Assembly (NCBI GenBank): GCA_025934475.1
Contig: JAICXZ010000105.1
Coordinates: 1-8,116, forward strand
Length of the DNA stretch: 8,116 bases
From: Mucilaginibacter sp.
GTDB lineage: Bacteria > Bacteroidota > Bacteroidia > Sphingobacteriales > Sphingobacteriaceae
Direction: 5' to 3'
Under the pieces are notes generated by a model. The model saw only the letters and a list, made by a program, of their open reading frames with translations, had not been told where the DNA came from and made no database searches. Position 1 is the first letter of the stretch. The number at the start of each line of letters is the position of its first letter. Made by a program: the position numbers and the translations under genes. Shown in pieces: positions 1-5,750 of the stretch.

Positions 1-328
1 GTTTTTTATTGGAGTCAGAAAGAAGTCTTCGTGTAATATAAAATCTAATGCCATCTGAATTTATTTTTTTAGTAATACTATCCGCTTGCAACAAATCATA
101 CCAATGCTCTATAACTTTCCTACTAAACCAAACTTGGGTATTTACGGGGCTATTATCCACTGTACCGTAACAATATGTCACCAATGAATTTGCTTGAGAC
201 TCGCTATAGCCATTTAGTGCACCGCCACTATCTATGACAGCTGCTTGTTTGTGATTGTGGGTGACGTTCTGTGATTTGAAAGCAAGAATCAGCAAAACGC
301 AAGCAATTGCAACACCTATTCTTTTCAT
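1..328 (-). CDS. Small secreted protein of unknown function (N-terminal part, runs off left edge)
   Basis: An open frame begins at an ATG (complement of 326-328) and stays open for 109 codons to the window edge, so the stop lies outside. The N-terminus has a typical Sec signal peptide: MKR, a hydrophobic stretch at about residues 4-17, then a polar region. C10 is not in a good lipobox. The exported part includes YSESQANSLVTYCYGTV (about 41-57), VWFSRKVIEHWYDLL (66-80) and DGIRFYITRR (92-101). The last resembles the 'GhRhYhA' patch (h = hydrophobic) of many short secreted Bacteroidota proteins of unknown role, but I cannot name a family. The gene is divergent from the tail-collar gene, with 227 bases between them. 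The clean frame, signal peptide and ordinary codon use support a real gene. No function is assigned. Confidence 0.72.
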   Translation of the reverse strand, partial: MKRIGVAIACVLLILAFKSQNVTHNHKQAAVIDSGGALNGYSESQANSLVTYCYGTVDNSPVNTQVWFSRKVIEHWYDLLQADSITKKINSDGIRFYITRRLLSDSNKK

Positions 329-441
329 TTTAGTTAGGGTTTTAGGGTGATTAGATAAATTTTATTATACCTAAAATCCCCTTTTAACCCTCAGATACCT
401 ACCGTCTTTTCACCCATTTTATACCGTAAAAACACCTGCCA

Positions 442-505
442 CGAAAGGGGAATTTCGCGGTAAGAAATTTTTTTCGCCTGGCGAATATTTGAATCAACAA
501 ATATT
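442..505. promoter_or_regulatory. Cluster of four overlapping inverted repeats upstream of the tail-collar gene
   Basis: The 227-base gap 329-555 holds no gene, but its right half is dense in dyad symmetry. The repeats are CGAAA/TTTCG (442-446, 453-457), AATTTC/GAAATT (451-456, 464-469) running into seven T at 468-474, TTCGCC/GGCGAA around one central base (473-485), and AATATTTG/CAAATATT with a 6-base loop (484-491, 498-505). Each overlaps the next, so neighbouring hairpins could not form together in RNA. The second resembles a weak intrinsic terminator. The block ends 50 bases before the start codon at 556. It may be operator DNA or a folded 5' leader; the function is inferred. No clear Bacteroidota TAnnTTTG promoter was found; AATATTTG at 484-491 is the nearest match. 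Confidence 0.4.
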
Positions 506-555
506 TACCGGGACAGCCGAAAACGGAATAGAGTAGGCAACAAAAAACAAAACTT

Positions 556-1062
556 ATGCCTTTTAACAATCAAATTACAGGATCTGTGATAGCCTCAGTT
601 CTTGATTATGCACATCTGATCAAGATTACAAATGACCCGGAGGTGATTGACCCCAAAAAATCAGGATGGATACCGGCTGACGGGCGGAGCATCGCTGGCT
701 CTCAGCTTTCGACGCTAAGCGGTATGCAAAATGCTCCTGATTTAAGAGGGAGATTCTTAAGGGGTCTTAACACTATTTATAACGTTGGCCAGCCTCCTTT
801 AAATAGTTCCACAGCCGATGTGGATGATCCTGCAAGCAACCGCAAAGCAGGAGACTATCAAGGAGACGTGTTTACGCAACATACACACGCCTATAGCCAT
901 TTTAATGGCGGGGTAATCACAGATATGTCTAACGACCAGGATCAGCGAAGATGTTCATATGGCAATATGATACCAGCTACTACTGATCCCGCCTCTGTAG
1001 GTGGCGGCTCGGAGACCCGCCCCAAAAACATCGCGGTTTATTATTACATCAAAATAAATTGA
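556..1062 (+). CDS. Free-standing phage tail-collar domain protein
   Basis: This 168-residue protein resembles the C-terminal collar or tip domain of caudovirus tail fibres. GWIPADGRSI (37-46) matches the family's 'GW..cDGR' segment, and PDLRGRFLRGLN (61-72) matches its 'DLRGRFlRG' core. GDYQGDVFTQHTHAYSH (99-115) carries the HxH histidines H109 and H111, plus H115; related tail tips use such histidines to bind metal. ETRPKNIAVYYYIKI (153-167) is the typical ending. There is no signal peptide or membrane segment. Such domains normally sit at the end of long fibres or in tail operons. Here there are no phage neighbours: a secreted-protein gene lies behind and a PAS sensor converges in front. 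Possible roles are a domesticated phage remnant, a carbohydrate-binding tip or part of a contractile injection system encoded elsewhere. The start has an A-rich upstream stretch and no Shine-Dalgarno sequence, as is common in this phylum. Confidence 0.85.
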   Translation: MPFNNQITGSVIASVLDYAHLIKITNDPEVIDPKKSGWIPADGRSIAGSQLSTLSGMQNAPDLRGRFLRGLNTIYNVGQPPLNSSTADVDDPASNRKAGDYQGDVFTQHTHAYSHFNGGVITDMSNDQDQRRCSYGNMIPATTDPASVGGGSETRPKNIAVYYYIKIN

Positions 1063-1082
1063 CCCTAACCACATATTATCGC

Positions 1083-1115
1083 ACGGCAGGTTTTAGGTAA
1101 TCTGCCGTTTTTTTT
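1083..1115 (+). terminator. Intrinsic terminator of the tail-collar gene
   Basis: Stem arms ACGGCAG (1083-1089) and CTGCCGT (1102-1108) pair perfectly over 7 bp around a 12-base loop and are followed by eight T (1108-1115). This is a classic rho-independent terminator 20 bases after the tail-collar stop codon. On the minus strand no T-run follows the hairpin, so it should act mainly on plus-strand transcription. The T-run reaches into the stop codon of the convergent sensor gene (1114-1116). Confidence 0.88.
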
Positions 1116-3735
1116 ACTCGTCGTGGCCAGAGGCTTCTTCGGCCATTTCGATAATGATGGTATCCATGCGGTCCAGCTCATTTTGGATGTGATCGAGCGT
1201 TGTACGGTCGGCAGGGTCTTCGTGGAGTATAGCGGTAAGCGCTTTCAAGTTTGCCAGGGGACTGCGAATCAGGTGCGACTGCTTCCATGCCATATCCTTA
1301 ATACTGTTGATCTGGCTTTGTATTTGGTCGTAGGCATCTTTTAAATTCTGCTCGACGTTCTTCCGCGCTGTTATTTCATCCATTGTCAGTAACATGCCCA
1401 ATATCTCCTTCTGATCATTGACGATAGGCGAAAAATTAACGGTATACCAATGGCCGCGGTAATTAATTTCGTAACTAACAGATTTGCCATTTAACACTCT
1501 ATTAATAAGGCTCATTACCTGCGGCGCACGCTCTGGCGACATATAATCGGTAATACGCTGGCCTTTTTCAAGCATACGCTTATAATGCAGGTCTACAAAC
1601 TCCGCGGCTTTGGGGTTAAATGCCAGTATTTCCAGGTCCTTGCTTAAGGTGGCAAAAATGATATTGGTAGTACGGAAAATGGTTTGCATGTTGGCCTCAG
1701 ATTTCTGCAGCAATTCTTCAGCCTTCAGGCGTTCAGTAATGTCATTCGTAAACGAAAGCCGCACAGGCCTGCCTTCAAATACAATGTCGTGCGCAATGAT
1801 ATGCACGAACATAGGCGTGCCATCTTTTTTCAGATGCTTGACAACGCCGCCGTCTACGGGGTATTCCTGTGCGCGGCCGACGCTCCCCGCCAGCTCCCTT
1901 TCGCGATCATCAGCAGGACGCAGAATCAGAACACTCTGATTGAGGAGCTCATCTCGTGTGTAGCCGTACTGTATTGCAGCTGCGTTATTCACATCAATGA
2001 TGGTCATATTGTCTCTCGAAATCATCCACAACGGCACGGGATTACTGTCAAAAAGCAGCCGGTATTTTTGTTCAGAAGCTCTTAATTCCTCTTCGGCTGT
2101 CACACGTGAGGAAATGTCTATACCTGTCCCGAGCAGGCACTCCTGGTCTTCATAGCTGATGGCTATCCCGGTGAACAGGAAAGGTACTTTTGTCCCATCC
2201 TTAAGCTTTGCCCTGCTTTCCACCATCACATACCCCTCTTTAAATGCAGTTTCGCGGGCGTTTGCTATTACTTCCCGGTCTTCTTCGGCTATCATATCAA
2301 ATACGTTTTTGCCGAATAGTTCCGTAGAGCCATACCCCAAAGCCTGTTCCAGGTTTTTATTCCAGCGTAAAAGGCTGCCTTCCTTGTTCTGCAAATAAAA
2401 TATTCCCGGCAAGCTGTTTATGATGGTGTCGGAGAGCAGCTTTTCACGCAAAGCAAGCTCCTCGGTAAGCTTTCTGTCGGTAATGTCGCGTGCGATGACT
2501 AGTATCTTATCGTCCGGAAACATTTTCACATTCACTTCTGAGGGGAATACTGCTCCATCCTTACGCATTAATCTCCGCTCACGCATCCCATATTCGTTCT
2601 GGTTACGCGGACCATGTTTTATAGGATCCGTCCTTAGCTCCTCCGGATCTATGATCTGTTCTACGTTCATTTGAAGCAATTCTTCTCTTGAATAGCCAGT
2701 CATCCTACAAATGGCGTTGTTTACTTCTATGAAGTTTCCTTTAAAATCAACCACATAAATTGCGTCAGAAGCCTGTTCGATCAGCGACCGGTATCGCGCT
2801 TCGCTTTTTTGAATTTCAGCCGATCGCTCATCTACCCTTTTCTCCAGTTCGGCATTCATCCGCTTTACTTCTGCTTCAGCTTCGCTGCGCTTACTATCTA
2901 TCCGGTTGAGCCAGTTGGCAGTATTCCAGATAATAAACAAGCTCATGAGTAAAAAGGAAACGGCAAGCAGCGAAATGCCGATATCCAGCGAGAAGGCGTG
3001 CTGGGTCTGCCCCCTGATCGACCCGAAAATCAGCACCATCAGCACGATCAGCACGAATAAACGCTTCGCCATCTGGTTGCCTACAAGCTCTCCGGTGAAT
3101 AGCCTTGTAATACCTAATTGAGGATTGACTAAAGAGGCGGCTATAGAAATAAACAGGAAAAGTATAGCCGTGTGGGTCGCCATTGAGCTGACATAAAACA
3201 GCGTATTGAACAACGAAACACCGTACAGGTACCCTATAAGCGCAACAGCTGACAAAATACTAACCGCATGAAACAAATATTGCGCTAATATTTTCAAGGA
3301 ACGGTTTCCCAAATTAACCAGCAGCATACCAAGCCCCAGCAGCGAAAAACAGATCGCCGTATTGTAGGCCATGCGACCGGCATATAAATGATCTGCAGAT
3401 GTCTTTTGTGGATCGGTCACAAACGCTTCATCGATGCCGGCATTAAAGTGAAACAGCAATTCGAGTAGCGTAACGAACCCGATAAACGTACCGCCTAGGG
3501 AGAGTACAAAAAATATTAAACGAGAGTTTTTACCCTTGTAAAACTGGCGGATCAGGAGCGCGCCGGCAAATAACGTAAAACACAAAGCCGAGTTAAATAC
3601 CATGGCCACAAAGCCGGGAATCACCTGCTCAAACGACGGAACAGCGCATATCCATCCCGTCATCACCAACAAACTCACTGCAACAGTGAGCATACTGATA
3701 ACAATAATAGTTCCACTTCTTCGCGTCTCGGTCAT
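1114..3735 (-). CDS. Membrane-bound multi-PAS sensor protein with DHp domain but no ATPase domain
   Basis: Numbering starts at the ATG at 3735 (873 aa). A TTG at 3777 would add 14 residues; I prefer the ATG because MTETRRSG leads directly into the first helix. About eight membrane helices fill residues 8-272, followed by a coiled coil (about 280-316). Four PAS domains come next, at roughly 312-420, 433-544, 554-670 and 679-793. The first three show typical features such as DAIYVVDFKGNFIEVNNA, GYSREEL and D-I-T/S-x-R endings. The protein closes with one histidine-kinase dimerisation helix pair (about 794-866), whose H-box WKQSHLIRSPL has H821 as the candidate phospho-acceptor. It then stops after EEASGHDE. 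No N, G1, F or G2 box is present, so it cannot bind ATP as a normal kinase. H+1 is Leu rather than the usual acidic residue. It probably senses a small molecule or redox/energy state and acts through a partner; its ligand and partner are unknown. The crotonase gene lies 135 bases upstream on the same strand. Confidence 0.88.
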   Translation of the reverse strand: MTETRRSGTIIVISMLTVAVSLLVMTGWICAVPSFEQVIPGFVAMVFNSALCFTLFAGALLIRQFYKGKNSRLIFFVLSLGGTFIGFVTLLELLFHFNAGIDEAFVTDPQKTSADHLYAGRMAYNTAICFSLLGLGMLLVNLGNRSLKILAQYLFHAVSILSAVALIGYLYGVSLFNTLFYVSSMATHTAILFLFISIAASLVNPQLGITRLFTGELVGNQMAKRLFVLIVLMVLIFGSIRGQTQHAFSLDIGISLLAVSFLLMSLFIIWNTANWLNRIDSKRSEAEAEVKRMNAELEKRVDERSAEIQKSEARYRSLIEQASDAIYVVDFKGNFIEVNNAICRMTGYSREELLQMNVEQIIDPEELRTDPIKHGPRNQNEYGMRERRLMRKDGAVFPSEVNVKMFPDDKILVIARDITDRKLTEELALREKLLSDTIINSLPGIFYLQNKEGSLLRWNKNLEQALGYGSTELFGKNVFDMIAEEDREVIANARETAFKEGYVMVESRAKLKDGTKVPFLFTGIAISYEDQECLLGTGIDISSRVTAEEELRASEQKYRLLFDSNPVPLWMISRDNMTIIDVNNAAAIQYGYTRDELLNQSVLILRPADDRERELAGSVGRAQEYPVDGGVVKHLKKDGTPMFVHIIAHDIVFEGRPVRLSFTNDITERLKAEELLQKSEANMQTIFRTTNIIFATLSKDLEILAFNPKAAEFVDLHYKRMLEKGQRITDYMSPERAPQVMSLINRVLNGKSVSYEINYRGHWYTVNFSPIVNDQKEILGMLLTMDEITARKNVEQNLKDAYDQIQSQINSIKDMAWKQSHLIRSPLANLKALTAILHEDPADRTTLDHIQNELDRMDTIIIEMAEEASGHDE

Positions 3736-3785
3736 TAAAATAGTTGCGGGGCAGCATTTTAAACGAATCAGGAGCAAATGGGGTT

Positions 3786-3838
3786 TTGCCTATCGGGCAA
3801 TAAATTGAAATTAAATTAATTTCAAGGGATGTGCCCTT
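3786..3838. repeat. Three adjacent inverted repeats, including a 21-bp perfect palindrome, between crotonase and sensor genes
   Basis: The 135-base gap 3736-3870 contains three dyads side by side. The first is TTGCC/GGCAA (3786-3790, 3796-3800). The second has arms TTGAAATTAA (3805-3814) and TTAATTTCAA (3816-3825) around a single central base. The third is AAGGG/CCCTT (3824-3828, 3834-3838). The middle one is a perfect 10+1+10 palindrome, a shape expected for a dimeric regulator site rather than an RNA hairpin, since its loop would be too tight without opening some pairs. None is followed by a T-run in either direction, so a standard intrinsic terminator is unlikely. It lies 51-103 bases upstream of the sensor's ATG, where a promoter or operator for that gene would be expected. 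Symmetry is read directly; function is inferred. Confidence 0.5.
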
Positions 3839-3870
3839 AGTCAAAATAGCTAAAGAATGGTGAGATATGT

Positions 3871-4644
3871 CTATCGCTTACCCTGCAAAAATTGGCTGAG
3901 CGCCTGCTGTGTAAACTCAGAAAGCACCAGTTCTCCACTGATTGCTGCGCGTGCGGCGAGCAGTTCATCCCAGTTTTCGGTGCCTTCCCATAGTATTTGC
4001 TTTAAGCCCTTAAGTGCATCAGGGTGATAGGATGCAAGTTTAGCAGTGAGAGCATTCACAGATTCGTCGAGCGCCCCGATGTCGGGATGAACTTCGTTAT
4101 AGAGTCCTTTGTCCATCGCCCACCTGGCAGTTTGGAAATCCGTTGCACGAATGGTGAGTTGTGAAAATGCAGATAAGCCAATCTTCCTGGTTACAGCAGG
4201 CGATATCACAAACGGGCCGATACCTATGGCAAGTTCGCTTAGTTTAATCGATGCGGCTTCAGTAGCGAGGCAGTAGTCCGCTGCGGCAGCGAGACCAACT
4301 CCTCCGCCTACAGATTTACCCTGCACCCTTACTATGACGATCTTCCCGCAGGTACGGCAGGCGTTGATGACATTGGCAAAACCCGAGAAGAATTCGGCAC
4401 CGGTTGCTTTATCTTTTATCTGCAGTAATTCATCGAAACTGGCGCCTGCGCAGAAAGTGCGATCTCCTTCACTTTTTATTACAATGACACGCACGGCATT
4501 GTCCTCTCCGGCCTGTTTAATATCATCAGTCAAACTAGCCAACAAGTTTGATGGCAGTGAGTTTTGAGCAGGATGAAAAAATGAAACGGTGGCTATACCA
4601 TCATTAATCGTCGTTGTAACTCTTCCGGTTGGCGTTTCAGGCAT
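3871..4644 (-). CDS. Enoyl-CoA hydratase/isomerase (crotonase) family protein
   Basis: The full crotonase fold length is present (257 aa). The protein should act in the cytoplasm on an acyl-CoA thioester. CAGASFDEL (65-73) is the first oxyanion-hole segment and GKSVGGGVGLAAAADY (109-124) the second, with GGG at 113-115. SIKLSELAIGIGP (132-144) places E137 where classical enoyl-CoA hydratase has its second catalytic Glu (rat E164). The first catalytic Glu (rat E144, in GGGxE) is Gly117 here. With only one acidic catalyst it may be an isomerase or a variant hydratase. Related Bacteroidota proteins are often labelled methylglutaconyl-CoA hydratase (leucine breakdown), but no leucine-pathway genes are nearby, so the substrate is left open. 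The ATG start has no evident Shine-Dalgarno sequence. The gene is divergent from the exporter gene and may be read together with the downstream PAS sensor. Confidence 0.9.
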   Translation of the reverse strand: MPETPTGRVTTTINDGIATVSFFHPAQNSLPSNLLASLTDDIKQAGEDNAVRVIVIKSEGDRTFCAGASFDELLQIKDKATGAEFFSGFANVINACRTCGKIVIVRVQGKSVGGGVGLAAAADYCLATEAASIKLSELAIGIGPFVISPAVTRKIGLSAFSQLTIRATDFQTARWAMDKGLYNEVHPDIGALDESVNALTAKLASYHPDALKGLKQILWEGTENWDELLAARAAISGELVLSEFTQQALSQFLQGKR

Positions 4645-4752
4645 TTGGCGCGATAATATTCAAAGCCAATATCGACAGTTTTTATTGATCACGCAAAGTC
4701 TGCAGTTTAATCGCCTAAAAAAACTTCCAACCCATCATTTTGATGCTTATTT

Positions 4753-4757
4753 TAGGA
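4753..4757 (+). promoter_or_regulatory. Probable ribosome binding site that sets the LysE-family gene start
   Basis: TAGGA at 4753-4757 ends 9 bases before the ATG at 4767, a normal spacing. The upstream candidates TTG 4740 and ATG 4743 have no such element. The ATG at 4773 is 15 bases away. The site therefore favours 4767 as the start. The rest of the 122-base divergent gap 4645-4766 shows only a short CATCA/TGATG dyad (4733-4745) and no clear promoter. Confidence 0.55.
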
Positions 4758-4766
4758 ACACATTTA

Positions 4767-5405
4767 ATGTCTATGCTTCATTTTCAAAACGTTTGGTTAT
4801 TTTTCATCGCCTCGTTGCTGCTTAATATTACACCGGGCAATGATATGATCTATGTCTCATCACGAAGCATCTCTCAGGGAAGCAAGGCCGGGATCATGTC
4901 GGCCCTTGGCGTATTTTTCGGATGTTTTGTGCATATCCTGGCTGCTGTGTTCGGGCTGTCGCTCATCATCGCCCGGTCGGCCTATCTCTTCAACATCGTC
5001 AAACTGGCCGGTGCGGCATATCTGATTTATCTGGGAGTAAAATCCTGGCTATCAAAACCGAGTCAAAAGCATACTCATCCACAATCGCCCAGCTTAAATA
5101 AGTGGAAATTGTTTAAGCAGGGAATGATCACTAACGCGCTTAATCCCAAAGTAGCCATATTTTTCCTGTCGTTTCTGCCACAGTTCATCGATCCGTCATC
5201 CCATTTTGTCAAATTGCAGCTAGCGGTACTTGGGTTGTGGTTTGCAGCGCAGGGCACTCTCGTGCTAATGATCGTCGCGCTAATCTTTGGAAGGACAAAA
5301 GATTTCTTTAGCAGAAAACCCCGCTTCTGGCAGATACAGGAAAAGATCACCGGCACGATACTGATCGGGCTTGGCATCAGGGTAGCACTGACAACGAAAA
5401 AATAA
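4767..5405 (+). CDS. LysE/RhtB-family amino-acid-type exporter
   Basis: This is a 212-residue inner-membrane protein of the usual LysE/RhtB size with about six hydrophobic helices (roughly 7-28, 40-63, 69-90, 113-134, 147-172, 187-207). ITPGNDMIYVSSRSISQG (21-38) is the family's N-terminal signature, in the TPGND form instead of TPGPD. GAAYLIYLGVKSW (82-94) and ITNALNPKVAIFFLSFLPQF (121-140, with the conserved NPK) are the other hallmarks. Family members export amino acids, homoserine lactones or related small metabolites driven by the proton gradient; the substrate cannot be read here. A polar, His/Lys/Ser-rich cytoplasmic loop (about 95-112) joins the two halves. The chosen ATG follows a TAGGA site; translation could also begin at 4743 or 4773. 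The next gene begins 6 bases after the stop, so this is the first gene of a three-gene unit. Confidence 0.92.
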   Translation: MSMLHFQNVWLFFIASLLLNITPGNDMIYVSSRSISQGSKAGIMSALGVFFGCFVHILAAVFGLSLIIARSAYLFNIVKLAGAAYLIYLGVKSWLSKPSQKHTHPQSPSLNKWKLFKQGMITNALNPKVAIFFLSFLPQFIDPSSHFVKLQLAVLGLWFAAQGTLVLMIVALIFGRTKDFFSRKPRFWQIQEKITGTILIGLGIRVALTTKK

Positions 5406-5411
5406 AGGATC

Positions 5412-5750
5412 ATGGTCGACCTGGAAACTGCCCGAAAAATAGCCATTTCGCAACCCGATGCGGAGGAGTTTCTGCATTTCGATCATCCTGCCTTTCGCAT
5501 TCGCAAGGGAAAAATATTCGCGACGCTCTGGCCAAAAGAGAACCGCATGATGGTTAAGTTGACGCCCATTGACCAATCGGTCTTTCATTCATTCGACCCT
5601 AAAGTATTTTTTCCGGTCCCAAATAAAGGGGGGTTGGGAGGCGCAACGTTTGTAGAGTTATCGCTTGTGAGACCAGATATGCTTGAAGATGCCATTCAAT
5701 TAGCCTGGCAGACAACCAATTCAAAACCATCAAAAACTAAATCGAAATGA
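5412..5750 (+). CDS. MmcQ/YjbR-family protein
   Basis: This 112-residue cytoplasmic protein has the expected length for the MmcQ/YjbR family. HFDHPAFRIRKGKIFATLWP (22-41) matches the family's 'fghPaFrv.gKiFA.l' strands. MMVKLTPIDQS (46-56), FFPVPNKGGLGGATFVELSL (66-85) and the final helix PDMLEDAIQLAWQ (88-100) follow in the usual order. The fold resembles a double-winged or CyaY-like module. It is often labelled DNA-binding, but the biochemical role is not established, so no reaction is given. The tail TTNSKPSKTKSK is basic and polar. AAAGGA (5404-5409) overlaps the stop of the preceding gene but lies only 2 bases from this ATG, closer than ideal. The stop overlaps the start of the GH28 gene in an ATGA arrangement, which suggests translational coupling. 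Confidence 0.9.
   Translation: MVDLETARKIAISQPDAEEFLHFDHPAFRIRKGKIFATLWPKENRMMVKLTPIDQSVFHSFDPKVFFPVPNKGGLGGATFVELSLVRPDMLEDAIQLAWQTTNSKPSKTKSK

Noticed and set aside
334..348. Two telomere-like TTAGGGT units in a row
   Set aside because: Only two copies with one base between them in AT-rich leader DNA. No array, so chance is the simplest explanation.
364..369. TATAAT on the minus strand, 35 bases before the left-edge gene
   Set aside because: No matching -35 element at a suitable distance. Bacteroidota housekeeping promoters use TAnnTTTG, so a lone TATAAT in AT-rich DNA is weak evidence.
1610..2674. Several plus-strand open frames of 79-133 codons inside the PAS sensor
   Set aside because: They lie antisense to a continuous domain-rich gene, have low-complexity Ser/Arg-rich translations without family features, and are shadows of it.
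3736..3777. In-frame upstream TTG start that would extend the PAS sensor by 14 residues
   Set aside because: TTG is a rare start, the added residues (MLLIRLKCCPATIL) are not typical, and the ATG at 3735 leads directly into the first membrane helix. It cannot be excluded completely.
4733..4745. CATCA/TGATG dyad in the divergent crotonase-exporter gap
   Set aside because: Five-base arms around three bases are expected by chance, and no second copy or promoter is nearby.
5075..5588. Minus-strand frames antisense to the exporter and MmcQ genes
   Set aside because: The plus-strand proteins match known families over their full length. The antisense translations show no recognisable motif.
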